This document shows positions 15,020 through 25,060 of a stretch of 64,000 bases of DNA, piece after piece. The first letter of the stretch is position 1, and each line of letters starts with the position of its first letter. The notes below the pieces were generated by a model. That model was not told where the DNA came from. It searched no databases and saw only the letters and a list, made by a program, of their open reading frames with translations. This DNA comes from Methylobacterium currus (GTDB lineage: Bacteria; Pseudomonadota; Alphaproteobacteria; Rhizobiales; Beijerinckiaceae), in assembly GCF_003058325.1 (NCBI RefSeq), contig NZ_CP028843.1, positions 4,633,501 to 4,697,500 of the forward strand, in the 5' to 3' direction. The translations under genes were made by a program, and so were the position numbers.

Positions 15020-15930
15020 CGCGGAACCCGTCCCTCGATCAGGTCGCGTTCGCGGGCGATGGCATCGCCGACGAAATCGAGGAAGGCCCGCACCCGGGCG
15101 GCCCGGCGCAGGTCCGGATGGGTGAGGAGCCAGAGCCCGGCGGCGAGGTCGGGCTCCGGGTCGGAGAGCCGCACGAGGCCCAGCCGGCGGTCGCCGATGA
15201 CGCAGGGCAGGGGCCCGATGCCGATCCCGGATTCCACCGCGTCCGCCAGGCCCTGCACGGTGTCGAGGCGCAGCACGATGCGCTCGGGATTCGTGCGCTC
15301 CTGCACGTAGCGCGCGGCGGAGGCCGCCCCGAGCCGGGGCGCCGGCGAGACCCAGCGTTGTGCGGCGAGGGGGCTGCCCCGGTCGAGGTCGGCCCGGCCG
15401 TAGAGCGCCCAGGCGATGGTGGCGAGGCGCCGGCCCACCAGGGTGTCGGGCGGGTCGTTAGTCGCGCGCAGCGCCACGTCGGCGTCGCGCTTGGCGAGGT
15501 TGAGCGCCTGCTCCGACACCACCACGTCGAGGCGCACCTCCGGGCAGCGGGCGCAGAACGCCGCGAGGATCGGGGTCAGGAGGCCGTTGAGGAGCGAGGC
15601 CGCGGTGGTGATGCGCAGCTCGCCGGCGGGGCTCAGGCCCTGGCCCTCGATCCGGCGGGTGAAGGCCAGCACCTCCTCCTCCATCCGGGCGGCAATGCGG
15701 GCCATCTCCTCGGCGGCCGGCGTCGGCACGTAGCCGGTGCGGTGGCGCTCGAACAGGGGCGTGCGCAGGGCCGCCTCGATCTGGCCGAGACGCCGGAAGG
15801 CGGTGGAATGGTTGATGCCGAGCCGCTCGGCGGCCTGGGTCAGGCCGCGCTGGTCGGAGATGGCCTTGACCAGCCGGAAATCGTCCCACGCGAGGGTGGC
15901 GGTCACGTCGTCAGGCTCCTGACCTTGCAT
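14989..15930 (-). CDS. LysR-family transcriptional regulator
   Basis: 313-residue regulator. The N-terminal winged helix-turn-helix reads 'LTQAAERLGINHSTAFRRLG', followed by the effector-binding domain ('ELRITTAASLLNGLLTPIL', 'VGRRLATIAWALYG', 'GIGPLPCVIGDRRLGLVRL'). It is divergent from wrbA, which is its likely target by the usual LysR arrangement. The chosen ATG at 15930 sits inside an inverted repeat (15924-15951), which suggests autoregulation; an in-frame GTG at 15906 is an alternative start and would leave the palindrome fully upstream. Its 3' end overlaps the GreA-like gene by 31 bases. Confidence 0.9.
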   Translation of the reverse strand: MQGQEPDDVTATLAWDDFRLVKAISDQRGLTQAAERLGINHSTAFRRLGQIEAALRTPLFERHRTGYVPTPAAEEMARIAARMEEEVLAFTRRIEGQGLSPAGELRITTAASLLNGLLTPILAAFCARCPEVRLDVVVSEQALNLAKRDADVALRATNDPPDTLVGRRLATIAWALYGRADLDRGSPLAAQRWVSPAPRLGAASAARYVQERTNPERIVLRLDTVQGLADAVESGIGIGPLPCVIGDRRLGLVRLSDPEPDLAAGLWLLTHPDLRRAARVRAFLDFVGDAIARERDLIEGRVPRQRTETISTS

Positions 15931-15951
15931 GCGTGCAAGCGCGGGCTTGCA
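15924..15951. promoter_or_regulatory. Two overlapping palindromes between LysR gene and wrbA (putative operator)
   Basis: Two inverted repeats share one half-site. CTTGCA (15924-15929) pairs with TGCAAG (15934-15939), and TGCAAGC (15934-15940) pairs with GCTTGCA (15945-15951) around a 4-base centre. LysR proteins typically bind dyads of this size in the divergent promoter. The repeat overlaps the chosen LysR start codon and lies 70 bases before the wrbA ATG. Confidence 0.55.
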
Positions 15952-16020
15952 CCATAGGCCATTTTCCGCGGGTCCGCGATCCGCGATGGTCCGCACCGCG
16001 CACCGACAGGAGATCACGCG

Positions 16021-16620
16021 ATGGCGAAGGTTCTGGTCCTCTACTACTCGACCTACGGCCATATCGAGCAGATGGCCTACGCGGTGGCCGAGGGCGTGCG
16101 CGAGGCCGGCGCCGAGGTCGTGGTGAAGCGGGTGCCCGAGCTGGTGCCGGAGGAGGTCGCCCGCCAATCGCATTACAAGCTCGACCAGGCGGCGCCGATC
16201 GCCACCGTGGACGAGCTGCCCTCCTACGACGCGATCATCTTCGGCACGCCGACCCGCTACGGCAACATGGCCTCGCAGATGAAGAACTTCATCGACCAGA
16301 CCGGCGGCCTGTGGGCGAAGGGCGCCCTCGTCGGCAAGGTCGGGGCGGTGTTCACCTCGACGGCCTCCCAGCATGGCGGCCAGGAATCGACGATCCTGAG
16401 CTTCCACACCGTGCTCTTGCATCAGGGCATGGTGGTGGTCGGCCTGCCCTACAGCTTCCAGGGCCAGCTCGGCACCGCCGAGGTGATGGGCAATTCGCCC
16501 TACGGCGCCTCCACCATCGCGGGCGGCGACGGCAGCCGCCAGCCGAGCGCGGTCGAGCTGGAGGGCGCCCGCTTCCAGGGTCGCCACGTCGCCGGCATCG
16601 CGGCGAAGCTCGCCGGCTGA
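16021..16620 (+). CDS. wrbA: NAD(P)H:quinone oxidoreductase, WrbA type
   Basis: 199-residue flavodoxin-like FMN enzyme that reduces quinones by two electrons, limiting redox cycling. The FMN phosphate loop is '[12 protein letters not shown]' at the N-terminus. '[20 protein letters not shown]' and '[17 protein letters not shown]' are diagnostic of WrbA, and length is typical. It is divergent from a LysR regulator with palindromes between them, so induction by a quinone or oxidant through that regulator is likely but inferred. Two hairpins follow the stop. Confidence 0.97.
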   Translation: MAKVLVLYYSTYGHIEQMAYAVAEGVREAGAEVVVKRVPELVPEEVARQSHYKLDQAAPIATVDELPSYDAIIFGTPTRYGNMASQMKNFIDQTGGLWAKGALVGKVGAVFTSTASQHGGQESTILSFHTVLLHQGMVVVGLPYSFQGQLGTAEVMGNSPYGASTIAGGDGSRQPSAVELEGARFQGRHVAGIAAKLAG

Positions 16621-16640
16621 GGCCTTTCGCCAAAGAAAAA

Positions 16641-16659
16641 GCCCGGACGGTGTCCGGGC
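16641..16659 (+). terminator. Hairpin downstream of wrbA
   Basis: Arms GCCCGGAC and GTCCGGGC with a GGT loop, 20 bases after the wrbA stop and preceded by an A-rich run. No T tract follows on the plus strand; read on the minus strand it is followed by T-rich sequence. Confidence 0.55.
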
Positions 16660-16671
16660 CCTGATCAAGAA

Positions 16672-16696
16672 AAAGGCCCAGCGCAGCTGGGCCTTT
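16672..16696 (+). terminator. Rho-independent terminator after wrbA
   Basis: Perfect 11-bp arms AAAGGCCCAGC and GCTGGGCCTTT around a GCA loop, giving an A-tract/T-tract terminator that could act in both directions. It separates wrbA from the convergent Sua5-family gene. Confidence 0.85.
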
Positions 16697-16818
16697 GAGG
16701 CGGAAGGTCGATGGGGGCTTAGGTGACCTTCTAGGCTCGAGAAACGCGGATCCCACAGGGTCGGTTCCACGAGATCCGAAAAAAAGTCGTCAGCCGATCG
16801 CCAATCTCGGCCGCCGGA

Positions 16819-17790
16819 TCACCGCGGCGCGGCAGCCCGCGCGAGCCGGTCGCGGATCGCCTCGCCGAGCCCGTGCTCCGGTATCGGCGTCACCGCGATC
16901 GTCGCCGGGCCGGCGGCGTCGAGGCGGCGCAGATGCGCGAAGAGGTGGGCGGCCGCCTCCGCGAGGTCGCCGGCCGGGCTGAGATTGAGCGAGAGCGCCG
17001 CGTCGTCGAGCCCGTCCGGCGGGACGGGGCCGAACAGCAGGGCGGCCTCGCCCGGCCGGATCCGCGCCGCATCGAGGCGGACGGCGGCGCGGGGCGCATA
17101 ATGCGAGGCGAGGAGCCCCGGAGAGACCGGGGCCGCCCCGTCCGGCGCGCTCGGCATGGCCAGTTCCCGCCCCAGGATCGCCTCGATGGCGTCGCGCGGC
17201 ACGCCGCCCGGACGCAGCAGCACCGGCGGGCCGTCGAGGCAGGCGACGATGGTCGACTCGACCCCGATCGGGCAGGGCCCGCCATCGAGCACGCCTGCGA
17301 TCCGGCCGTCGAGGTCGCCCAGCACGTGATCCACCTCCGTCGGGCTGACCCGCCCCGAGCGGTTGGCCGAGGGCGCCGCCACAGGGCAGCCTGCCGCCGC
17401 CAGCACCTTCCGGGCGAGGGCACTGCCCGGCACCCGGAGCGCGACGCTCGGCAGCCCGGCCCGGGCGAGGTCGCAGACGCGGGCCGTGCCGGCCAGAGGC
17501 ACCACCAGGGTGAGGGGGCCGGGCCAGAAGGCCTGCGCCAGACGCAGGGCCTCCGGGCCGAAATCGCCCTCGCGCCGGGCCGCCGCGAGGTCGGGCAGGT
17601 GGGCGATCAGCGGGTTGAAACGGGGCCGCTCCTTGGCGGCGTAGATTCCCGCCACCGCCGCCGGATCGCCGGCATCGGCGCCGAGGCCGTAGACGGTCTC
17701 GGTGGGGATCGCCACCAGCTTGCCGGCGCGCAGAAGGGCGCCGGCCTCCTCGATGCCCGCGTCATCGGCGGCGAGGCGGCGGGTCGGCAT
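16819..17790 (-). CDS. L-threonylcarbamoyladenylate synthase (Sua5/YwlC type)
   Basis: Makes threonylcarbamoyl-AMP from threonine, bicarbonate and ATP for the t6A37 modification of ANN-decoding tRNAs. The YrdC domain fills the first 200 residues: 'GKLVAIPTETVYGLGADA', 'KERPRFNPLIAHL', 'FWPGPLTLVV', 'VALRVPGS', 'PVAAPSANRSGRVSPTE', 'GVESTIVAC'. The C-terminal Sua5 domain follows ('SPGLLASHYAPRA'), giving 323 residues, typical of the long form. The ATG at 17790 precedes 'MPTRRLAADD'; an upstream ATG at 17832 would add 14 poorly conserved residues. Likely essential. Confidence 0.94.
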   Translation of the reverse strand: MPTRRLAADDAGIEEAGALLRAGKLVAIPTETVYGLGADAGDPAAVAGIYAAKERPRFNPLIAHLPDLAAARREGDFGPEALRLAQAFWPGPLTLVVPLAGTARVCDLARAGLPSVALRVPGSALARKVLAAAGCPVAAPSANRSGRVSPTEVDHVLGDLDGRIAGVLDGGPCPIGVESTIVACLDGPPVLLRPGGVPRDAIEAILGRELAMPSAPDGAAPVSPGLLASHYAPRAAVRLDAARIRPGEAALLFGPVPPDGLDDAALSLNLSPAGDLAEAAAHLFAHLRRLDAAGPATIAVTPIPEHGLGEAIRDRLARAAAPR

Positions 17791-17949
17791 TGACCCGCGA
17801 TCATCGTTCACGTCTAAACTATCCGTCACCATGCCGCCGGCCGTAGGTCGGCGGCATCCGTACGTCAAATCCAAAGGGTGGTTGCCGGGGGTCCGCGCGG
17901 CGGGCTCGCCCGGCGAAGCCGCCTCGCTTTCCGTCGGGAGGAGCCCTCG

Positions 17950-19719
17950 ATGACCTATCGCGCGCCCGTGGCCGAGATGGCCTTCACCCTCCGGCACGTC
18001 GCCGGGCTCGATCGCGCCATCGCGGAGGGGTTGCACGGCGACCTCTCGGACGACCTCGTCGACACGATCCTGGAGGAGGCCGGGCGCTTCGCCAACGACG
18101 TGGTGGCGCCGCTCAACACGGTGGGCGACCGCCACGGCACCCCGCTCAAGGACGGCGTCGTGACCATGCCGCCGGGCTACCGCGAGGCCTACCGTGCCTG
18201 GACCGAGGGCGGCTGGAATGCCCTGCCGGGCCCGGTCGAGTATGGCGGCCAGGGCCTGCCGGTGCTGCTCAACGCCGCCTGCATCGAGATGTGGAACTCC
18301 GCCGCGATGGCCTTCGGCCTCGGGCCGCTGCTGACCGCCGGCGGGGTCGAGGCGCTGAGCCGGCACGGCAGCGAGGACCTGCGCGCCCGCTACCTCGAGA
18401 AGCTGGTCTCGGGCGAGTGGACCGCCACCATGAACCTCACCGAGCCGCAGGCCGGCTCGGACCTCTCGGTGATGCGCACCCGGGCGGAGCCGGCCGGCGA
18501 CGGTCGCTACCGGATCTCGGGCGAGAAGATCTACATCACCTGGGGCGAGCACGACCTCACCGACAACATCATTCACCTCGTTCTGGCGCGGCTCCCCGAC
18601 GCGCCCGCCGGCACCCGCGGCATCTCGCTGTTCCTGGTGCCGAAGGTGCTGCCGGACGGGTCGCGCAACGCGCTCACATGCGCCGGCATCGAGCACAAGC
18701 TCGGCATCCACGGCTCGCCGACCTGCACCATGGTGTATGACGGCGCCACCGGCTGGCTCGTCGGCGAGCCGAACCGGGGCCTCGCCTGCATGTTCACGAT
18801 GATGAACAACGCCCGCCTCGGCGTCGGCCTCCAGGGCGTCGCCATCGCCGAGCGCGCCTACCAGCAGGCGCTCCTGTATGCCCGCGACCGCCGCCAGGGC
18901 CGGGCGAGCGCCGCGAGCGAGGGCGCCAGCGCGATCATCGAGCATCCCGACGTGCAGCGGATGCTCCTGACCATGAAGGCGCTCACGGCGGCCTCCCGGG
19001 GCATCTGCTACCTGACCGCCGAGGCGATCGACCGCGCCCACCGGGCGCCGGACGAGGCGGCGCGCAAGGCGGCGCAGGCCCGGGCCTCGCTGCTGACCCC
19101 GGTCGCCAAGGCCTTCTCGACCGATATCGGCATCGAGGTCGCCTCGCTCGGCATCCAGGTCCATGGCGGCATGGGATTCGTCGAGGAGACCGGCGCCGCC
19201 CAGCACCTGCGCGACGCCCGCATCGCGGCGATCTACGAGGGTACCAACGGCATCCAGGCGATCGACCTCGTCACCCGCAAGCTGCCGCTGGACGACGGCG
19301 CGGTGGTGCGCGGCCAGATCGGCGCGATGCGCCTCGTCGCCGAGCGGGTGCTGAAGGAGGGGAGCCCGGCCTTCGGCCACACCGCCCCGCGCCTGCGCGA
19401 GACGATCGAAGCCCTCGACCGGGCGACGGGCCACCTCCTCAAGGCGCTGGGCTCGAACCGGCCCGAGGAGGCACTCGCCGGCGCCACCCCCTACCTGCGC
19501 CTGTTCGGCCTCGCCCAGGGCGGCATCTGCCTGGCGCAGGCGGCCCTGGCGGCGAACGCGGCCGTGAAGGCCGGCGACGGCGACCCGGCCCACCCGGCCC
19601 GCATCGCCTTGGCGCGCTTCTTCGCCGAGAACCTCGCTACCGCCGCGCGGGGGCTGGAGGAGACGGTGACGGGGGGCGGGGGCTTCCTGCAGGACGGGGC
19701 GCTGGCGCTCGCGGGGTGA
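17950..19719 (+). CDS. Acyl-CoA dehydrogenase with C-terminal extension (DmdC-like)
   Basis: FAD-dependent alpha,beta-dehydrogenation of an acyl-CoA. 589 residues, longer than the usual 380-400 because of an extra C-terminal helical domain, as in the DmdC / fadE-type group that includes 3-methylmercaptopropionyl-CoA dehydrogenases. The FAD motif 'NLTEPQAGSDLS' and 'GEKIYITWGEHD' are seen; the catalytic base is E430 in 'AIYEGTNGIQAIDLV', preceded by 'QVHGGMGFVEE'. The ATG at 17950 has GGGAGGAG a few bases upstream. Substrate is unknown; a fatty-acid role fits the enoyl-CoA hydratase that follows. Confidence 0.93.
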   Translation: MTYRAPVAEMAFTLRHVAGLDRAIAEGLHGDLSDDLVDTILEEAGRFANDVVAPLNTVGDRHGTPLKDGVVTMPPGYREAYRAWTEGGWNALPGPVEYGGQGLPVLLNAACIEMWNSAAMAFGLGPLLTAGGVEALSRHGSEDLRARYLEKLVSGEWTATMNLTEPQAGSDLSVMRTRAEPAGDGRYRISGEKIYITWGEHDLTDNIIHLVLARLPDAPAGTRGISLFLVPKVLPDGSRNALTCAGIEHKLGIHGSPTCTMVYDGATGWLVGEPNRGLACMFTMMNNARLGVGLQGVAIAERAYQQALLYARDRRQGRASAASEGASAIIEHPDVQRMLLTMKALTAASRGICYLTAEAIDRAHRAPDEAARKAAQARASLLTPVAKAFSTDIGIEVASLGIQVHGGMGFVEETGAAQHLRDARIAAIYEGTNGIQAIDLVTRKLPLDDGAVVRGQIGAMRLVAERVLKEGSPAFGHTAPRLRETIEALDRATGHLLKALGSNRPEEALAGATPYLRLFGLAQGGICLAQAALAANAAVKAGDGDPAHPARIALARFFAENLATAARGLEETVTGGGGFLQDGALALAG

Positions 19720-19780
19720 GGGGCGGTCCGGAGGTCGCCTGCCTCCAGGCGGTGCGCAGCCGCTCCTGACACCGACAGGG

Positions 19781-19819
19781 TCATCCCGGGTCTCGCCCAA
19801 GGCGGGAGCCCGGGATGAT
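19781..19819. repeat. REP-like palindrome, copy B
   Basis: Arms TCATCCCGGG (19782-19791) and CCCGGGATGA (19810-19819) are perfect complements around a 'TCTCGCC..GGCGGGAG' stem. It lies between the acyl-CoA dehydrogenase and enoyl-CoA hydratase genes, which share a strand, so it may end or attenuate read-through. Confidence 0.7.
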
Positions 19820-19887
19820 GCCGAGGATGTCATTCCGTTGATTGGGAAGACCTTTGTCCACCCGAATAGTCTACTGGTGAACCTTCC

Positions 19888-20646
19888 ATGACCGACCACG
19901 TCCGCATCACCGACGAACCCGGCGGCGTCCGCCTCATCCAGCTCGTCCGGCCCGAGAAGAAGAACGCTCTCACCGGCGCCATGTACGACGCCATGCGGGA
20001 GGCGCTGGAAGGGGCCGACCGCGACGGATCGGGCGTCGGCGCGGTGGTCTTCGCCGGGACTGATGGCGTATTCACCGCCGGCAACGACATCGCCGACTTC
20101 GTCGCCCGGGCCGACACATCCTTCGGCGAGGCGCCCTCCTTGCGCTTCATCCGCCAGCTCGCCGTAACCCGCACCCCGATGGTGGCGGCGGTGGACGGGC
20201 TCGCGGTCGGGGTCGGCACCACGCTCACGCTCCATTGCGACCTCGTCTACGTGGCGCCCGCCGCGACCTTCCGGATGCCGTTCGTCGATCTCGGCCTCGT
20301 GCCGGAGGCCGCCTCCAGCTACCTCCTGCCGCGCCGGGTCGGCCTGCCGAAGGCGACGGAGCTCCTGCTCCTCGGCGAGGCCTTCGGGGCCGACGAGGCG
20401 GTGCGGCTCGGCCTCGCCAACGCAGTCGTGCCGGCCGACGGGCTCCTCGAACACGCGCTGGCGCAAGGCGCCAAGCTCGCCGCGAAGCCCCGCCAGGCGC
20501 TCGCCGCCGCCCGCCGGCTGATCCGCGGCGACCACGAGGCCGTGCGGGCCGCCATGGATGCGGAGGCCGCGGCCTTCGACGCAGCGCTCCGCTCCCCCGA
20601 GGCGCAAGCCGCGTTCCAGCGCTTCCTGTCCCGCGGCGCCCGGTGA
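19888..20646 (+). CDS. Enoyl-CoA hydratase/isomerase family protein
   Basis: 252-residue crotonase-fold protein acting on enoyl-CoA thioesters. The oxyanion-hole segments are '[10 protein letters not shown]' and '[18 protein letters not shown]'. '[20 protein letters not shown]' retains one glutamate, while the position where hydratases often have Pro-Glu reads Pro-Phe. This pattern is common in isomerase-like members, so double-bond isomerisation is as likely as hydration. The ATG at 19888 follows a GAACC-type leader. The stop overlaps the GTG start of the next gene (GTGA), indicating translational coupling. Confidence 0.9.
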   Translation: MTDHVRITDEPGGVRLIQLVRPEKKNALTGAMYDAMREALEGADRDGSGVGAVVFAGTDGVFTAGNDIADFVARADTSFGEAPSLRFIRQLAVTRTPMVAAVDGLAVGVGTTLTLHCDLVYVAPAATFRMPFVDLGLVPEAASSYLLPRRVGLPKATELLLLGEAFGADEAVRLGLANAVVPADGLLEHALAQGAKLAAKPRQALAAARRLIRGDHEAVRAAMDAEAAAFDAALRSPEAQAAFQRFLSRGAR

Positions 20647-21475
20647 GGCCCGCCGGCGTCCCGGACCTCTCGGGCAAGATCTGCCTCGTCGCCGGCGCCT
20701 CGCGCGGGGTCGGGCGCGGGATCGCCCGGGCGTTGGCCGAGGCCGGCGCCACGGTGGTGGTCACCGCCCGCTCCAGCGAGACCGGTCCGCGCACCGACCA
20801 GCGCACGGAAGCGCTGGAGGACACCGCCCGGGAGGTCGACCTCGCGGGCGGGCGCGGCCACCATTACCTCTGCGACCACACCCGCGAGCCGGAGGTGGAC
20901 GCGATGGTGCGCTGGGTGCTGCGCCGCTTCGGCCGCATCGACGTCGCGGTGTCGAGCGTCTGGGGCGGCAACGAGGGCTATGACGGCGTGCGCTATCCCG
21001 ACGGCGCCAGCTGGGGCACCGCCTTCTGGCGCCGCGGCCTCGCGCCCTTGCGCCACAGCCTCGAGACCGGGCCGCTCGCCGGCCTGATCCTCGCCCGGGC
21101 GGTGGCGCCCGCCATGGTCTCGGCCAAGGGCGGCCTCCTGGCGCTGGTCTCGTTCGGGACGGAGGCCTATCTCGGCGACCTGTTCTACGACCTCGCCAAG
21201 GCGGCCACCAACCGCCTCGCCCTCGCGATGGCGGAGGAACTGAAGCCCTACGGCGTCACGGCCCTGGCCCTGGCGCCGGGCCTGGTGCGGACCGAGCGGG
21301 TGGTGGAGGCCGGGATGGACGGGGAGGCGGGGGAGAGCCCGCTCTACGCCGGGCGGGCGCTGGCGGCGCTGGCGGGCGATCCCGAGGTCGGGGCCTTCGC
21401 CGGGCAGGTGCTGCATGTCGGCGACCTCGCGCGGGCTTATGGCTTCACCGACGAGGATGGCGGCCGGCCTGAGCG

Positions 21476-21497
<22 letters not shown>
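20643..21497 (+). CDS. Short-chain dehydrogenase/reductase
   Basis: 284-residue Rossmann-fold NAD(P)-dependent oxidoreductase. The cofactor motif is '[15 protein letters not shown]', followed by the basic 'TARSSETG', which suggests NADPH, and the catalytic Tyr-Lys in '[12 protein letters not shown]'. The GTG start at 20643 overlaps the enoyl-CoA hydratase stop by three bases, so the two are co-translated. The usual catalytic Ser position reads 'LALVSFGT'. Substrate unknown. The last 22 bases overlap the convergent deoC. Confidence 0.9.
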
Positions 21498-22162
<665 letters not shown>

Positions 22163-22274
22163 CTAGGGAATCGTCTCCGATGGCGGCTCGGACCCGAATG
22201 CCCGTCACCGCGATGGCAGGATTCGATCCCGGCGGTTGGACCGTCAAGCGCCCCGAATCAGCGTCCGCCGGGTG

Positions 22275-22538
22275 TCAGCGTCCGCTGGCCTGGCGGATCG
22301 CCGCGACCGTCTTCTCGACGAAGGCGACGCCCGGTTCGGTGAAGGTGATCTCGTCGTCGCTCAAGGTGGCGAGGCCGCGCGTCTCGACCTCGGCCGCGCC
22401 CTCGGGATCCGCGTGATGGCCGCTGCCGTCCCGGCGCACCACGGACGCGATCGGCTGGCCGCTGATCAGGTGGTGGTAGGCCGCGAAGGCGAAGATCGAT
22501 AGGGCGCGGTCGGAGAGGGCGTTGGGGTCGGCAGCCAT
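22275..22538 (-). CDS. Small hypothetical protein
   Basis: 87 residues, acidic, no signal peptide or membrane segment: begins 'MAADPNALSDRALSIFAF' and contains 'GLATLSDDEITFTEPG'. I do not recognise the family. The ATG has GAGGTCC upstream, and codon use matches neighbouring genes. It sits between deoC and a large exported protein, both on the same strand, with gaps of 112 and 132 bases. Confidence 0.6.
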   Translation of the reverse strand: MAADPNALSDRALSIFAFAAYHHLISGQPIASVVRRDGSGHHADPEGAAEVETRGLATLSDDEITFTEPGVAFVEKTVAAIRQASGR

Positions 22539-22670
22539 CGGGGTCGGACCTCGGGGGGCATGGGGCGCGCCGCAGGATGCGGGGCGTGATCCCGGCCAAC
22601 GCCCGGGACCGCGAAAGGTGCGACGCCCCCAAATGACGCAGGCCGGCGCGCCTGCCCGATCCCCGTTGCC

Positions 22671-24833
22671 TCACCGCAGCCGGGCCGGGAGCGGCATCGA
22701 CGAGGTCTTCTCGTCGTAGAGCACGGCGTAGCCCCCCGCTTCCAGGTCGAACAGGGCGTAGTCGATCCCCTTGATGGTCTCGGTCCGGAAATGCACGCGC
22801 TGGCCGCCGCGGGTGATCGCCGCGAGGCGGTGGGACAGGGCCGAGACCGGCAGCATCCCGGTCACCCGCTCCGGCCCATCCGCGAGATCGACCCGGAAGG
22901 TCAGGTCGTGCCCGTTCCAGGCCAGGGCTTCGAACCGGGTGGCCTCCCGGCGGTCGAGCCAGCGCAGCATCTGGGCGGCCGAGATCATCGCGACGCCGCG
23001 CTCGCGGGCAGCGGCGACCAGATGGTCGAAATAGCCGTCGGTGTAGTCGTAATGGGTGCCGAAGGCGCCGAAGAACTGCTCGGGGCCGAGCGCCCGGTCG
23101 AGCAGGGTGGTGATGCCGGTGCGCTGGTCGACGCCGTTCTCGTTCACCAGGTGGCTTGCGGCCTGGTAGATGTCGAGGACCCGCCCGTCGAGGTCGGCGA
23201 AGCGCATCGGGAAGCCGGAGCCGTTCATGAAGCCCGGCCGGCGGCGGATCCACGAGCCGGGCCAGTAATAGTAGCCGAGGTCGAGGCGGATCCCCGCCGC
23301 ACGCTCGATCTTGGCGGTGTCGGCCCAGCCGTTCCAGGTGACGCAGTGCAGGCGGTGGGTCTCCTGCGCCGGGAGGCCGAGCTTCTGCCCGATGCCGCCG
23401 ACCTGCCGGCTCAGGGCCAGTCCCAGGGTGGCGGCATCGACGTCGCGGCAGCCGGTATCGGCATGGATCCCCGTCTCGAAGCCGAGCGCCGCATAGGCCT
23501 GCGCCTGGTCCGGCGCGAGACGCGTCGCCGGCGTGACGTAGGAGGTCGCCCGCGCGCAGTCCCAGGCCTCCGGCCGGCAATCGAGCGGGCTCTCGGCGAC
23601 GAGGCGCTTGTAGGCATCCAGGGTGCCGCGCCGGGTGGCGTGGTCGTCGCCGGCCATGATGAGGGCGGCGCGGCGCTCGTCGGGCAGGTACCAGACCCGT
23701 GGCAGCGGCAGGCGCTCGGCGCTCATCGTCACGATCAGGTTGGCGAGCAGCCGCTGCTGCTCGTCGGCCTGCGGGATCGCCACCCGCGAGAGGTCGAGGT
23801 AGTCGGGGAAGAACAGGTCGTTCGGCCGCCGGGGCGGCAGCCCGTCCCGCTCCTGCCCGGCGAAGGCCGGATTGCCCTGGCGCAGGCGCACCACCGAGGT
23901 GGCGAGGTCGAAGGCGAAGGCGGCCGCCTGGCCCTGGCCGGCCCGGTGCAGCGCGACTGCCGGCCAGGGCAGGGCCTCGCTCCCGGTCGAGAGGCGGGCG
24001 AGGATCGTGGCGTCCCCCGGCGCGTAGCGGGTCGCGGGCCCGTGGAACTGCATCGCCTGCCGGGCGATGCCGCGGGCGGCCGGCGCCTGCGCGTCGACCT
24101 GGATGTAGCGCTCGGCCAGGGCCTCTCCGCCCGGGGCGAGGCCGAACAGCGGCAGCCACGCACCCTCCGGCCGGATCGCGATCAGGTTGCCGCCATCCTG
24201 CACCCAGTCGGAGAGTCGCGCGGCCAAGGCGTCGTCCGGCGACTCGGTCATCAGCACCAGGGCGGTGCGGGCGAGGCGCTCCGGCGTGAGGTCCCGCGTC
24301 GCGACCACCGAGAACAGGTTCAGCCCCTCGGCCCGCAGGATCTCGGCGTAGTAGGGCCCGAAGGGATTCTTCGGCCCGACCGCGACCAGGACCGGCGACC
24401 CTTGCATCGCGGCGAGTTCGGGCGCCGCCGCCACGGTGAAACGCCCCTCCGCCGGCTCGGCCAAGGACAGCCCGAGTGTGCTCTCCGGCCGGATCCCGGC
24501 CCCGACCACGATCCGGTAGGCCGCGCCCGGCCGCAACGGCGCCTGCGGGACCAGCCGGGCGGAGCGCTGGGCCGCATCGTAGCTGATCGCGACCGGCACC
24601 GGCGCGCCGCTCTCCTCACGCAAGGCGATCGTCGCCGGCCCGATCGTCTCCGGCACCATCGCGCGAGAGAAGCCGATCGCCATCGGAAGATCGGGATAGA
24701 CTTCCGTTGCGCCGTCGATCGGCATCAACGCCAGCACACGCGGAGACAGATGCTCAAACAAGAGGCGTCCCGATGCCGCAATCATCATACACAAGACTAC
24801 TGAACCCAGCAGGCGCATGACGACCCATCGCAT
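22671..24833 (-). CDS. Membrane-anchored/exported protein with Big_5-like and polysaccharide-deacetylase-like regions
   Basis: 720 residues. A single N-terminal hydrophobic segment ('LLGSVVLCMMIAASGRLLF') suggests export with a signal anchor. Residues about 30-130 look like an SbsA/Big_5 Ig-like domain ('LMPIDGATEVYPDLPMAIGF'). Residues about 135-330 resemble an unclosed class I glutamine-amidotransferase-like fold ('VLMTESPDDALAARLSDWV', 'GGNLIAIRPEG'). Residues from about 390 carry polysaccharide-deacetylase-like motifs: 'ALIMAGDDHATRRGTLDAY', 'GFETGIHADTGC', 'AFGTHYDYTDGYFDHLV'. A carbohydrate-modifying or polymer-degrading role in the envelope is plausible but unproven. The ATG at 24833 has GAGAGATGAG in front; one at 24818 would also keep the hydrophobic segment. 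Confidence 0.7.
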   Translation of the reverse strand: MRWVVMRLLGSVVLCMMIAASGRLLFEHLSPRVLALMPIDGATEVYPDLPMAIGFSRAMVPETIGPATIALREESGAPVPVAISYDAAQRSARLVPQAPLRPGAAYRIVVGAGIRPESTLGLSLAEPAEGRFTVAAAPELAAMQGSPVLVAVGPKNPFGPYYAEILRAEGLNLFSVVATRDLTPERLARTALVLMTESPDDALAARLSDWVQDGGNLIAIRPEGAWLPLFGLAPGGEALAERYIQVDAQAPAARGIARQAMQFHGPATRYAPGDATILARLSTGSEALPWPAVALHRAGQGQAAAFAFDLATSVVRLRQGNPAFAGQERDGLPPRRPNDLFFPDYLDLSRVAIPQADEQQRLLANLIVTMSAERLPLPRVWYLPDERRAALIMAGDDHATRRGTLDAYKRLVAESPLDCRPEAWDCARATSYVTPATRLAPDQAQAYAALGFETGIHADTGCRDVDAATLGLALSRQVGGIGQKLGLPAQETHRLHCVTWNGWADTAKIERAAGIRLDLGYYYWPGSWIRRRPGFMNGSGFPMRFADLDGRVLDIYQAASHLVNENGVDQRTGITTLLDRALGPEQFFGAFGTHYDYTDGYFDHLVAAARERGVAMISAAQMLRWLDRREATRFEALAWNGHDLTFRVDLADGPERVTGMLPVSALSHRLAAITRGGQRVHFRTETIKGIDYALFDLEAGGYAVLYDEKTSSMPLPARLR

Positions 24834-25060
24834 CTCATCTCTCGCCGAACATCGAATGTTGGGATAACGGATGCTTAGCAGGCCGATCCACGGCAGGACA
24901 GCCGCGACGACGACGACGCGCGCATCCCTTGGTCGAGGGGCGCGTGCACGCGCTACCGCTTTGGTGGAGGGCGATCGCACGGCACGCGACGACGGCAGCG
25001 CCGCACGAGCGGAAAGCCCGGCGACTCGGCGAAGCGGCGTGATGCGGAAGATCCGGCCGG

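Noticed and set aside
17791..20607. Minus-strand frame extending the Sua5-family gene far upstream
   Set aside because: It is antisense to the acyl-CoA dehydrogenase and hydratase genes; the real protein starts at about 17790 with a family-typical N-terminus.
24940..24953. 14-bp perfect palindrome GCGCGTGCACGCGC near the tRNA gene
   Set aside because: Alternating GC-rich sequence makes such palindromes likely by chance, and nothing else marks a site.
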